Below the pieces are notes generated by a model. That model saw only the letters and a program-made list of their open reading frames with translations, was not told where the DNA came from and made no database searches. A program made the position numbers and the translations under genes. DNA of 64,000 nt from the NCBI RefSeq assembly GCF_000429265.1, contig NZ_AUBN01000006.1, positions 1 to 64,000 on the forward strand, in the 5' to 3' direction. This document shows positions 1 through 8,102 of this stretch, piece by piece. The first letter of the stretch is position 1, and every line of letters starts with the position of its first letter. The stretch comes from Actinomyces gerencseriae DSM 6844. GTDB taxonomy: Bacteria > Actinomycetota > Actinomycetes > Actinomycetales > Actinomycetaceae.

Positions 1-2
1 CC

Positions 3-236
3 GTCAACCCCGTCGACAACGGATGGCGGATCCTGTCCGACGCCGACACCGACGACTTCCTCAACACGCCCGGCAACCTCGTCGTGGCCAGCTTCAACTC
101 CATCGCCAACATCGAGCCCGCCCTGATCGGCATCTACACCCTGCCCGTGGGCACCGACCTCCAGCTCGTCGTCCACAACGGACGCCGCCGCTGGTACGAC
201 AACACCACCGGCCAGGACATCACCGACCAACTGTAG
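3..236 (+). CDS. DUF2185 (Imm33-like) protein, C-terminal part
   Basis: This is the last 77 codons of a gene entering from the left edge. The visible residues include NGWRILSDADTDDFLN, SIANIEP, and IGIY followed by PVGTDLQ. This pattern is typical of the DUF2185 domain, which is also grouped with the Imm33 immunity proteins of polymorphic toxin systems. The stop is TAG at 234-236. No start is available, so length and neighbours are unknown, and a role as a toxin immunity protein is only a family-level suggestion. Confidence 0.65.
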   Translation, partial: VNPVDNGWRILSDADTDDFLNTPGNLVVASFNSIANIEPALIGIYTLPVGTDLQLVVHNGRRRWYDNTTGQDITDQL

Positions 237-391
237 AACACCACACACCCCGCCCCGGCACCCCTCCTTCGGCCAGGACCACCAGCCGGAACCGAACACC
301 CACCACCACACCGAGGAACGCGACCACTTCCACACCATCAACAACCCCGGGGAGAGTGCCGACACAGTGCCGCCGCGAGAGCCCCGCACGC

Positions 392-550
392 GGTCGTACT
401 CCTCACCACGCGGTCGTACCCAGGCCCCACGAGGTCGTACCCTTTCTCGCACGGTCGTACCTTAGAGAGGCCCTAAGGTACGACTCGGCGCAGGAGAGTA
501 CGACCGCGCGACGCCACGTACGACCGCGCGACGCCACGTACGACCGCGCG
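392..550. repeat. Symmetric array of GGTCGTAC repeats phased at about 20 bp
   Basis: Four copies of GGTCGTAC lie on the + strand at 392, 412, 433 and 453. They are followed by inverted copies (GTACGAC) at 478, 498, 518 and 538. The spacing is 20-21 bp, about two helical turns. The last two inverted units are near-perfect tandem copies containing GTACGACCGCGCG followed by ACGCCAC. The array occupies most of the roughly 480-bp gap between the DUF2185 gene and the CPBP gene, which holds no convincing gene. Function is unknown; an operator array, termination/insulation or a nucleoid-protein site are all possible. Confidence 0.85.
454..484. repeat. 12-bp perfect inverted repeat at the array centre
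   Basis: GTCGTACCTTAG (454-465) is followed by a 7-nt loop and by CTAAGGTACGAC (473-484), its perfect reverse complement. It is the symmetry axis of the repeat array. The hairpin could act as a terminator for the upstream gene, but no T-run follows on either strand. Confidence 0.8.
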
Positions 551-714
551 ACGCCGAGTGCCGGCGAACTCGGCTCCGACGGAGGACCGAGAAAACGCCC
601 GACGCACGATCGCGTGGCACCCGGGAGCGCCGGACCGCCGACGCCCGCCCCGGAACGCGGAGAACCCGATATCCGTGCATAGTCACCCGGCATCTCGACC
701 CCGAGGAGGATGAC

Positions 715-1809
715 GTGACCGCTATCGCCAGTGATCATGAGGCCCGGCACCCTTCCGGCTGGCCCGACGTCCTCTCGACCAGCTCCGGGAGCTGGACCCA
801 CCGTCGCGCCCAGGGAAAGGCCCCGCCCCGTATGCCAACCAGCACCGATCCGTCCCCCATCGGCTCCCCCACTGATGACTCGACCGGCTCGTCCGCCCCT
901 GCATCGTCGGGTCCGGTCCCCGGTCTCAACGGCGAGGCGCCGCCCCATCCCGAGCAGGCCCTGCCCGGAACCGCGGGCACCCGGCCCGGATCCTCTGCTC
1001 CCTCGCCCGGGACGGACGCCGCCCGTACTCGGAGGAGTGCCTGGGCGGCCCTGGTCCTGCTTGCCGGAGGCCCGTCGGTCGGTATCGTCCTGGCCCTGGT
1101 CGGCGGCCCCTGGCAGGTCGTCACCGCCCTGCACCTGGGGGCGCTGGCGATCTGGTTCCTCGTGTGGCGCCGCGGCTGGCGCGACCTGCTGCGATCCGCG
1201 GGGCCTCGCAGTCCCTGGCTGCTCTTCGCCGTCAGCGCGGGCTTGTGCGCCCTCAGCGCCGTGGTACACCACTCGATCGACAACCCGGGAGCCGTCCTCG
1301 CCCCGGTGACACCTGCCGGGCTGCTGTCCGCCCTGGCCACGGCACTGGGGGTCGGTGTGCTCATGAACGCCGTCCCCGAGGAGTTCTCGCTGCGCCGCTG
1401 CCTGCTCGAGCCCCTGCGGGCGCAGTTCGGGGGCGGGTTCGCCCTGTGGACCACGGCCCTGGCTTTCGTCGTCATGCATCTGCCCACCTGGATCTCCTCT
1501 CACGCCACCGCCTCCACCTACGCCGCCGAGGTCCCCGCGAAGCTTCTCTTCGGCCTGGTGGCCGCCTGGTCCGTCCTGCGCCTGGACTCCCTGGCCTTCG
1601 CCCTGGGAATGCACGTGGGCGGCAACGTCGCCGGTGTCCTGCTCGACTCCCTGAGCCGGGAGGACACTCTGACCGGTTGGAGCCGGCTCACCGGCCCCTT
1701 CGTCATCGCCCTGCTCGCCGAGACGGCCGTGACGGCCGCCACCGTCTGGTACCTGGGGCGCCCGCGCCCTCGAACCGACGCCGCCCCCCGGCCTACGGTG
1801 GAACCATGA
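715..1809 (+). CDS. CPBP family intramembrane metalloprotease (Abi/CAAX-like)
   Basis: This 364-residue membrane protein has a roughly 105-residue Ser/Pro/Gly-rich N-terminus followed by about eight hydrophobic segments. It carries the family motifs: EEFSLR (222-227), FVVMH with His255, and GMHVGGN with His300 and Asn304. These match the EExxxR, FxxxH and HxxxN/D zinc-site pattern of CPBP (Rce1-like) proteases. The GTG start at 715 is preceded by GAGGAGGA at 703-710. A shorter ATG start at 831 would drop part of the disordered leader. The stop overlaps the next start (ATGA), so the two genes are probably translationally coupled. The substrate is unknown. Confidence 0.85.
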   Translation: MTAIASDHEARHPSGWPDVLSTSSGSWTHRRAQGKAPPRMPTSTDPSPIGSPTDDSTGSSAPASSGPVPGLNGEAPPHPEQALPGTAGTRPGSSAPSPGTDAARTRRSAWAALVLLAGGPSVGIVLALVGGPWQVVTALHLGALAIWFLVWRRGWRDLLRSAGPRSPWLLFAVSAGLCALSAVVHHSIDNPGAVLAPVTPAGLLSALATALGVGVLMNAVPEEFSLRRCLLEPLRAQFGGGFALWTTALAFVVMHLPTWISSHATASTYAAEVPAKLLFGLVAAWSVLRLDSLAFALGMHVGGNVAGVLLDSLSREDTLTGWSRLTGPFVIALLAETAVTAATVWYLGRPRPRTDAAPRPTVEP

Positions 1810-2435
1810 GCACGAGCACCGATGATGCCGACGCCCCCGCAACCGCCACTCCCCCGCCGGCCCCCGTCGAGTCCCGCATGGAGGGTCGCACGAGGACCGG
1901 CGCCGAGGAGGCCCCTTGCACCGCCCTGCTGACCGCCTCCCTGGAGCGCTCCCGCGAGCGCTTCGACAGAGCCCTGAATGGAGTCACGGTCGAGCAGGCG
2001 AACACGCAGCCCGCCCCGCGCACCGCGCCGCGCATCGACTCCCTGAGCTGGCTCGTCTGGCACACGGCCCGCGAGATCGACCTGCAGGTCTCCGCCCTGA
2101 CCGGCGCCGAGGCGCTGTGGACCGCGGGCGGCTTCAAGGAGCGCTTCGCCCTGCCGCTGCCCGACGACACCGAGGACTGGCACCACACACCCGAGCAGGC
2201 CGCCCTCGTGCGAGTGGATGATCTCACCGTCCTCACCGACTACCTCGATGCCGCCTACGCGCTCATCCGCGGCTACCTGGCCGGTCTCACGACAGCATCG
2301 CTCGACGACGTCGTGGACCGCGCCTGGGATCCACCGGTGACCCGCGCCTCCCGGCTGGCCTCGATCATCGACGACGCCGCCCAGCACTCCGGCCAGGCCG
2401 TCTACTCCCACCGCCTTCTCGGTCTGGAGGGCTGA
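1806..2435 (+). CDS. DinB/mycothiol-transferase-like protein (DUF664 type)
   Basis: This 209-residue protein has a disordered first 35 residues and then a DinB-like four-helix fold. WLVWHTARE (82-90, His86) and a C-terminal QHSGQ carry the metal-binding histidines expected of DinB/mycothiol maleylpyruvate isomerase-like proteins. Members transfer or bind low-molecular-weight thiols, and mycothiol is the actinobacterial thiol. The gene starts inside the stop of the CPBP gene (4-bp overlap), so the two form an operon. The exact substrate is not predictable. Confidence 0.8.
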   Translation: MSTSTDDADAPATATPPPAPVESRMEGRTRTGAEEAPCTALLTASLERSRERFDRALNGVTVEQANTQPAPRTAPRIDSLSWLVWHTAREIDLQVSALTGAEALWTAGGFKERFALPLPDDTEDWHHTPEQAALVRVDDLTVLTDYLDAAYALIRGYLAGLTTASLDDVVDRAWDPPVTRASRLASIIDDAAQHSGQAVYSHRLLGLEG

Positions 2436-2538
2436 GCACGACGGGTTCCCGACGGTGCGCGACGGCATTTCTCGACAAGGCCCCTCCCAGGCGCCGAGCG
2501 CACCGCACGACCCGCCGAGAGGACGATAGGAGATGGAG

Positions 2539-3246
2539 ATGCGTCATGTGGACCACCTGGCCAACAGCGGTTGGACGGCGTTCGCCTCGGTGAGGAGCGT
2601 CCTGTCCGACAGCGGGGCGCCCTTGCCCGACGAGGATTTTCTCCGCGGGGCCTTCGCCCCCTCCGTGTGGGAGGAGGTCGATCACGCGTGCGAGCTCCTG
2701 AGGAGCCGCTTCCGCGACTGCCGATACTCGGATTCCGTGTCATACGGCCCGCTCCTGGTGCCCAATCCGGCACTGCTCGACGTCCGCCGAGCGCTGGACG
2801 ACCGCATTCGCGACAGCCATCCGGACATCGTGAGGCCGGACTTCGTCGATGCTCGTCTCCCGCACGGCGCGGATGCGACCGACCCGACATCGCCCTGGAC
2901 GCTGTTCGCGGCAGCCGTCTCCGACGCCGGTCCCGCCATGGGAAGCTACGACGAGATCATGGGTCATGACGGTGACTCATTCACGGTGGCGGATGTCGAC
3001 ACGAGAGAGCTCATGACGCGCCAACTGTGGTGCTCATTGGTCATCCAGAACCTGCGGGCACCCGATTCCGAATTGCGCGACAGATGGACGTTCACGCTCT
3101 TCGCCGGTGAGGAGCCGGTCGAGGGAGAGGTCGTCTCGGGGACCGTTCTGCACGGTCAGGTCCGACAGCGTCTCGGCAAGTCGAGCCGGGGCAGCGCCCC
3201 CGTGCGCGTGCGACCCGCCCTGCGGATAGCGTCGGCGGCCTCATGA
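2539..3246 (+). CDS. Hypothetical protein
   Basis: This 235-residue protein of no recognised family appears soluble. It is acidic through most of its length and basic in the last 25 residues, which are rich in Arg, Gly and Ala. The start at 2539 is preferred because AGGAG at 2528-2532 lies 6 nt upstream; the in-frame ATG at 2533 directly abuts the same ribosome-binding site. It precedes the MauE-like gene by about 65 bp on the same strand, so the two may be co-transcribed. No signal peptide or membrane segment is visible. Confidence 0.7.
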   Translation: MRHVDHLANSGWTAFASVRSVLSDSGAPLPDEDFLRGAFAPSVWEEVDHACELLRSRFRDCRYSDSVSYGPLLVPNPALLDVRRALDDRIRDSHPDIVRPDFVDARLPHGADATDPTSPWTLFAAAVSDAGPAMGSYDEIMGHDGDSFTVADVDTRELMTRQLWCSLVIQNLRAPDSELRDRWTFTLFAGEEPVEGEVVSGTVLHGQVRQRLGKSSRGSAPVRVRPALRIASAAS

Positions 3247-3310
3247 CCATTCCCGGCCGAGGACCACGAGAACCTCATCGGTCCGTGAGCCAGAAGCAGA
3301 GGAAGAGTCG

Positions 3311-3847
3311 ATGCTCGGCATCGTGCTAGCGGCAGCACGAATTTCCATTGGAGGAGTTCTCGTCCTGGCCGCCATCGCTCAGCGCCGAAGCGGCTTCGAC
3401 CGTCGTCTGCAGGCGATAGAAGGGTATCGACTGGTTCCTCGCCGAATGCAACCCCTGATCCTGGGCCTCGTCACGGGAGCGGAGATGTTTCTCGGCCCCT
3501 GCCTGATCACGGGCGTGCACCCGCGGGCGATCAACCTCATCACCGCCTGCTATCTTCTGATTCTCGCAGGCGCCATGGCTCAGGCACTGCGCCGAGGCAT
3601 CGTCACCGAATGCGGCTGCTTCGGCGCACTGTCCGCAGAACGAGTCAGGTGGCGATTGGTGACGCGCAGCATCATTCTGTCCGCCTTCCTGGCCGCCGAT
3701 GCACTTCTCGGCGCACGATGGGCTTTAGCATCCGGTCACGAGACCGCTGTCCTGGTCCCGCTCACAATACTGACTCTGGGACAATTTCTATTCGACGTCG
3801 AAAGCGCTCGCCGTCATCTCGCCGGCAATCGGGCATCGCTGCCGTGA
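3311..3847 (+). CDS. MauE/DoxX-like redox-associated membrane protein
   Basis: This 178-residue protein has about four to five hydrophobic segments. The loop after the third holds ECGCFG (100-105, Cys101 and Cys103), the signature of MauE-type proteins that deliver or maintain disulfides or cofactors for periplasmic enzymes. AGAGGAAG at 3299-3306 is a ribosome-binding site for the ATG at 3311. No methylamine dehydrogenase genes are nearby, so the partner is unknown; the preceding hypothetical gene is a candidate. GC is slightly lower than in neighbouring genes. Confidence 0.75.
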   Translation: MLGIVLAAARISIGGVLVLAAIAQRRSGFDRRLQAIEGYRLVPRRMQPLILGLVTGAEMFLGPCLITGVHPRAINLITACYLLILAGAMAQALRRGIVTECGCFGALSAERVRWRLVTRSIILSAFLAADALLGARWALASGHETAVLVPLTILTLGQFLFDVESARRHLAGNRASLP

Positions 3848-3898
3848 GCATCGGCGACCCGGAGGAGTCGAGGGGAGGCCAAGGAGAGCGGATGCCCG

Positions 3899-4204
3899 TC
3901 ACTCCGCCGGGGCCCGCAGGACGGAGTCGAGCAGCCCCGGAAGACGGGCATCGAGGTCCTCGCGCCTCAGGGTGAGGAGTTTGCTCGTCCCGCACGGCTC
4001 GGCGCGCACCACCCCCGACTCCCGCAGGATCCGGAAGTGCCGCGTCATGGCGGAAGCGGCCAGCGGCGTGTCGATCGCACCGCAGGCGTGCGAGCGCCCA
4101 TCGGACAATTGCCGGACGACCGACAGCCTGACGGGATCGGCCAGCGCATGCAGGACGGTCACCAGACGGATGTCCCCGGCGCTCGGGTGATGGTCGGGCA
4201 GCAC
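3899..4204 (-). CDS. ArsR family transcriptional regulator
   Basis: This 101-residue winged-helix protein contains ALADPVRLSVVRQLSDG and a recognition region with AASAMTRHFRILRESGVV, the standard ArsR/SmtB fold. It begins with GTG at 4204. Metal-binding CxC or His clusters are not obvious; one Cys (HACGAI) sits in the helix before the recognition helix. It is divergent from the SnoaL-like gene, and the shared 71-bp gap contains a strong palindrome, so it probably represses both genes. The inducer is unknown and may be organic rather than a metal. Confidence 0.85.
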   Translation of the reverse strand: MLPDHHPSAGDIRLVTVLHALADPVRLSVVRQLSDGRSHACGAIDTPLAASAMTRHFRILRESGVVRAEPCGTSKLLTLRREDLDARLPGLLDSVLRAPAE

Positions 4205-4228
4205 GGAATCATGATACCGTCACCTTCA

Positions 4229-4252
4229 CTTGTTCACATACTGATGAACAAG
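4229..4252. promoter_or_regulatory. Palindromic operator between arsR-type and SnoaL genes
   Basis: CTTGTTCA (4229-4236) and TGAACAAG (4245-4252) are perfect inverted arms separated by 8 bp. The element lies 24 bp from both start codons in a divergent promoter, where an ArsR dimer would bind. The surrounding gap is clearly more AT-rich than the genes. Confidence 0.75.
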
Positions 4253-4275
4253 CGAAGACAGAATGGCTACCGATC

Positions 4276-4704
4276 ATGGAAAGGCCGGTCATGCAGGACC
4301 TCGGCGCACCACAGCACCCGCAACCATTGGATCGCTACTTCGCCCTCTCGGACACGGCGGGCCGCTCCGAGGACGACTTCGAGGAGCTGATCGCCCTGTT
4401 CGCCCCGGATGCCCGCATCGAACCGGCGTCCGGCCCGGCCGTCCAGGGGACGACGGCGATCCGCGAGTTCTTCCACGACTTCTTCGCGCGCAACGTCGAG
4501 ACCCGCCACCTGTGGCTGACCCGCCCCCGGCAGGACGCGCCGGGGGACGGGGACGCGGGAACGCACGGCGGCGGAGTCGTCGTCGACTGGGCCGTGGCGG
4601 TCAGGCGCTCCTCCGGCGAGCTCATCGCCCTGGCCGGAACGGACACGGCGGACCTCACGCCCGACGGGAGGATCACCCGCCTTCGCGTCGTGATGAGGGC
4701 CTGA
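4276..4704 (+). CDS. SnoaL-like/NTF2-fold protein
   Basis: This 142-residue protein has an N-terminal pattern LDRYFALSDTAGRSEDDFEEL, then LFAPDARIEP, TTAIREFFHDFF and a beta-rich C-terminus, as in the SnoaL-like NTF2 fold (small hydrolases, isomerases or ligand binders). The ATG at 4276 is used here. An in-frame ATG at 4291 has GGAAAGG about 6 nt upstream and could be the real start. The gene is divergently controlled with the ArsR regulator. The substrate is not predictable. Confidence 0.75.
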   Translation: MERPVMQDLGAPQHPQPLDRYFALSDTAGRSEDDFEELIALFAPDARIEPASGPAVQGTTAIREFFHDFFARNVETRHLWLTRPRQDAPGDGDAGTHGGGVVVDWAVAVRRSSGELIALAGTDTADLTPDGRITRLRVVMRA

Positions 4705-4734
4705 GAGCCCTGAGCGCACGGCCCGAGCCCCCGG

Positions 4735-6021
4735 TCACGACGCCGGTCGGGCGACGACCTCGCCGCGGCGCACGACCGCGACCGGGTGCAGCTCGGCGTC
4801 GGTGAGGACGAGGTCGCCCCGGCGTCCGGGCTCCAGGGCCCCCACCGAGTCGTCCCCGAGGACCCTCGCCCCCTGGGTGGAGGCGGCGTAGACGGCATCG
4901 ATCAGGCTTACGCCCCCCTTCCAGGTGGTGCGCACGACGTCGATGAGATGCGCGGTGCCCCCGGCGATCGCACCGCCGTCGGTCAGCCGGGCGACGCCGC
5001 CGGCGACCGCGACGTCCCGGGATCCCAGGACGTAGTCGCCGTCGGGCATGCCCGCCGCCGCCATGGCGTCGGTGACCAGGACGATGCCCTCCCGCCCGAG
5101 GATCTCGAACACGTCCAGGACGACGTCGGGGTCGAGGTGGACGCCGTCGCCGATCATCTCGACGATGCAGCGCCCGTTGGCCGCCGCCGCGAGGAGCTCG
5201 GGCACCGGCCCGGGCGCACGGTGATGCATGGGGCGCATGCCGTTGAACAGGTGGGTGGCGGTGGGGCGGTCGCAGCGCACGGGCAGCCCCGCCCGCGCAC
5301 GCGCGTCCAGGCGGGCGCCGGCGTCGGCCAGGGCGGCGCGGACGGGACCGGCCCCGGAGTCGGTGTGGCCCAGGCTCGGCACGGCGCCGCCGGCGACGAG
5401 GGCCGCGATGAGGCCGCCGTCGCCGGTGACACCGGGTTTCTCCGGGGCGATGGTCATGGCCGTCACGTGGCCTCGGCCGAGGGCGAGCAGCTCGCGGGTC
5501 AGCCCGGCATCGGGATCGATGATGCGGGCCGGGTCCTGGGCGCCGCAGCGCTCGGCGGAGATGAAGGGGCCCTCGAAGTGGATGCCGGCGAGCTCGCCGG
5601 CATCGCACAGCCCGGCCAGCACCCGGGCGCGGGCCCGCAGGACGTCGGGAGCCGCGGTGACGCAGGAGGCGACGAGGCTGGTGGTGCCGTGGCGGCGGTG
5701 CTCGCGGACCGCGATCATGGCCCGCTCCGCGGTCCCGGCATCGGGGAAGGACTCCCCGCCGCCGCCGTGGCAGTGGACATCGACCAGGCCGGGAAGGACG
5801 TACCCGCCCTCGGGGGCCCTCACGGCCGAGCCGACGACGTCGTCGAGGCCGGCGCTCCCGGCCTCGCAGGCCGGGCCGACCCAGGCGATGCGCCGGTCGG
5901 CGAGGACGACGGCGCCGTCCGCGATGATCCGGGAGGGCGTGACGAGGCTCCCGCGGTACGCAGTGCTCTCAGGGCCCCCAGACCCCCCAGGGCTCGCAGA
6001 AGCGTGCGCAGCGGTGCTCAT
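4735..6021 (-). CDS. nagA: N-acetylglucosamine-6-phosphate deacetylase
   Basis: This 428-residue amidohydrolase hydrolyses GlcNAc-6-P to glucosamine-6-P and acetate in amino-sugar catabolism and cell-wall recycling. Visible landmarks are VDVHCHGGGG (metal region), HFEGPF with the metal-ligand Glu, SLGHTDS, HLFNGMRPMHHR, DGVHLD, and LVTDAMAAAG with the catalytic Asp. Length is slightly above the usual 380-400 because of an N-terminal Ala/Ser/Gly leader. No nagB is adjacent. It ends about 30 bp from the convergent SnoaL-like gene. Confidence 0.93.
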   Translation of the reverse strand: MSTAAHASASPGGSGGPESTAYRGSLVTPSRIIADGAVVLADRRIAWVGPACEAGSAGLDDVVGSAVRAPEGGYVLPGLVDVHCHGGGGESFPDAGTAERAMIAVREHRRHGTTSLVASCVTAAPDVLRARARVLAGLCDAGELAGIHFEGPFISAERCGAQDPARIIDPDAGLTRELLALGRGHVTAMTIAPEKPGVTGDGGLIAALVAGGAVPSLGHTDSGAGPVRAALADAGARLDARARAGLPVRCDRPTATHLFNGMRPMHHRAPGPVPELLAAAANGRCIVEMIGDGVHLDPDVVLDVFEILGREGIVLVTDAMAAAGMPDGDYVLGSRDVAVAGGVARLTDGGAIAGGTAHLIDVVRTTWKGGVSLIDAVYAASTQGARVLGDDSVGALEPGRRGDLVLTDAELHPVAVVRRGEVVARPAS

Positions 6022-6103
6022 GGCCGCAGGCTACCCGTCGCACGCGCCCCTCATCGGATGCCCGCCGTTCGACTCACCGTCGACCTCGCCGCCCGTCGCC
6101 CCG

Positions 6104-6961
6104 TCACCGCCGCCTCCACAGTCGCGCCCCCACCAGGACACAGCAGGCGACCAGGGGCAGCGCCAGGAGAAGACGGAGCCACTCCGCGCGCTCCACGCCG
6201 GTGCCCGTGTAGACGCCCACCGCGACGTCGAGCCACTGCTTGAGGGGATTCCACTCCAGGATCGTCGTGACGATCTCGGGCAACTGATCCAGGGGCATGG
6301 CCGCGCCCGAGCCGAAGAACATGAGGAAGAAGGTCGCGGTCGACAGCGCCTGCGTCGTGCGCGCCGAGACCCGCAGCGCGCCCAGGAGGAAGCCCAGCGC
6401 CGAGAGCCAGACGATCGAGCCCGCCAGGAGGAGCAGAAGCGGAGGGCTCCACAGCTCCGATCTCACGCCGTCGCGCACGGCGACCACGAGGACGATGATC
6501 ATCGACCCGCCCGCGACCAGCACGAGCGTGGACAGCAGCAGGGCCGCCACGAAGTGCCCGCCCCGCAGCGGGAGGGCGGCGTAGCGCCGGTCGATCCCGC
6601 GCGACCTGAGCTCGGCGAGGTAGATCGGCATCCCCATGAGCAGGAGGTTGGCGACCACCGTCAGGATGAGCGACGGGAGCATCATGTCGATGAATCTCAC
6701 GCCGGGGGCGACCTCGGTCGAGGCGTAGGGGATGCCGATGAAGACGTACATGATCACCGGGAAGACGAGGGAGAAGAACACGGCAACGGGCTCGCGCACC
6801 AGCAGGACGATCTCCTGCCGGGCCCACACCAGGATGACGCGCCACCCGGGCGCGAGGGCCGGCCGGGCCTCCGGAGCGGATGGAGCGCGAACGGCGTCCG
6901 CCGGTGCTGAGGGCCGTTCCGGACTCCGTGCCGAGTGGTGCACCGGGCCGTACCGGGTCAT
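6104..6961 (-). CDS. ABC-2 type transporter permease
   Basis: This 285-residue protein has a hydrophilic N-terminus of about 40 residues and six hydrophobic segments of the ABC-2 export-permease type (FFSLVFPVIMYVFIGIPY is segment 1). WNPLKQWLD before the last helix is typical of drug/antibiotic exporters of the DrrB/NodJ kind. Its start overlaps the stop of the ATPase gene by 4 bp, so the two form one transporter operon. The substrate is unknown. Confidence 0.88.
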   Translation of the reverse strand: MTRYGPVHHSARSPERPSAPADAVRAPSAPEARPALAPGWRVILVWARQEIVLLVREPVAVFFSLVFPVIMYVFIGIPYASTEVAPGVRFIDMMLPSLILTVVANLLLMGMPIYLAELRSRGIDRRYAALPLRGGHFVAALLLSTLVLVAGGSMIIVLVVAVRDGVRSELWSPPLLLLLAGSIVWLSALGFLLGALRVSARTTQALSTATFFLMFFGSGAAMPLDQLPEIVTTILEWNPLKQWLDVAVGVYTGTGVERAEWLRLLLALPLVACCVLVGARLWRRR

Positions 6962-7968
6962 GAGGCCGTCTCCCGGGTCGCTCGCGACACCGCCTCGGCG
7001 AAGACGTCCTCCAGCCGGATCGGCCCCGTCAGGGCGTCCTGGTAGTGCAGCTCGCCGCGCTCACGAGCCGCCTCGATCTCCTCGCCCATCCGCACGACGG
7101 ACTCCTTGTCGGCGATGAGCACGCGCACCTCGCCGGACCCGACCAGCTCGACGCCGCGAGTCCGCGCCCAGGCGTCCACGGAGGGGGCGACCCCGATGAG
7201 CCGCAGTCGCCATCGGCCGCCGGCCAGGCCGAGGACGTCGTCGACCGCCCCCTGGAGGACCAGGCGGCCGCGGTCGAGGACCAGGAGCCGGTCGGCGTAG
7301 GCCTCCGCCTCGCTCAGGTCATGAGTGGAGGCGAGGACCGCTACGCCCTCGCTGCGGCGTCGTCTGAGGAACTCCCACAGCTCGGCGCGCGCCACCGGGT
7401 CGATGCCGCTGGTCGGCTCATCGAGAACGAGCGCGCGGGGCCGTCCGATGCAGGCCAGGACGACGTCCAGGCGCCTGGCCCACCCGCCCGACAAGGATCC
7501 GATCGCCTCGGTCATGTGGGCGTCGAGGCCGAGCTGGGCGACGATCTCGTCGACCGGACCCGGGTCGGCGTACAGGCTCTCGACCCCCCGGATCGCCTCG
7601 CGCACCTTGAGACGCTGCGGCAGGCTCGTCTCCTGCAGCTGGACTCCCACGAGAGCGCGCTGCGAGGCGGAGGGGCGCACGGGCCCGCCGTTCACCCGGA
7701 CCTCGCCCGAGGTCGGCAGGCGCAGGCCGGAGACCATCTCCATGGCGGTGGTCTTGCCCGAGCCGTTGGGGCCGACCAGGACCACGATCTCCCCGGGGCG
7801 GACGGAGAAGGAGACATCGTTCAGGGCGGGGGCAGCGGCCCCCGGATAGCGCTTGACCGCACGGCGCCACTCCATGACCGGGTCCCCGGTCGGGGGCGCA
7901 CCGCTCGACGGGCGGCGTTCCGCGGCCGACGACGACGGCGCCCGTCGGGGCGCGGCGGGGGCTTCCAT
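6958..7968 (-). CDS. ABC transporter ATP-binding protein
   Basis: This 336-residue DrrA/CcmA-type ATPase has Walker [10 protein letters not shown], signature [12 protein letters not shown], Walker [14 protein letters not shown] and the His switch STHDLSEAE. The signature has Trp-Ala-Arg in place of the common QRQR. GAGGAG lies 6 nt before the ATG at 7968. It is the first gene of the exporter operon. Two inverted repeats in its promoter region suggest control by an unlinked repressor. Confidence 0.92.
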   Translation of the reverse strand: MEAPAAPRRAPSSSAAERRPSSGAPPTGDPVMEWRRAVKRYPGAAAPALNDVSFSVRPGEIVVLVGPNGSGKTTAMEMVSGLRLPTSGEVRVNGGPVRPSASQRALVGVQLQETSLPQRLKVREAIRGVESLYADPGPVDEIVAQLGLDAHMTEAIGSLSGGWARRLDVVLACIGRPRALVLDEPTSGIDPVARAELWEFLRRRRSEGVAVLASTHDLSEAEAYADRLLVLDRGRLVLQGAVDDVLGLAGGRWRLRLIGVAPSVDAWARTRGVELVGSGEVRVLIADKESVVRMGEEIEAARERGELHYQDALTGPIRLEDVFAEAVSRATRETAS

Positions 7969-7998
7969 GGCGACTCCTCATAGTTCGGCATCGAAAAT

Positions 7999-8054
7999 CA
8001 GTTTGCATTTCAAACTGCACATCAAGAGTACCCCGTTTGCTTTGTTCTGCAAAC
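7999..8054 (-). promoter_or_regulatory. Promoter region of the ABC exporter with two inverted repeats
   Basis: CAGTTTG (7999-8005) pairs with CAAACTG (8011-8017) across 5 nt. GTTTGC (8035-8040) pairs with GCAAAC (8049-8054) across 8 nt. Both share the half-site GTTTG and lie in the AT-rich gap just upstream of the ATPase start. They look like two binding sites for one dimeric repressor. No regulator gene is adjacent. Confidence 0.6.
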
Positions 8055-8102
8055 CTCTTGTTCGCATGAGGCGCAGGAGTCGGGCCGTTCCCTCCCCGCG
8101 GG

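Noticed and set aside
392-550. CRISPR array
   Set aside because: Repeat units are only about 8-13 bp, spacers are not unique 30-bp sequences, half the units are inverted and no cas genes are present.
403-1842. A 479-codon open frame on the minus strand opposite the CPBP gene
   Set aside because: It is Gly/Arg/Ala-rich without any family pattern, and overlaps a gene with clear motifs on the other strand; typical of antisense frames in GC-rich DNA.
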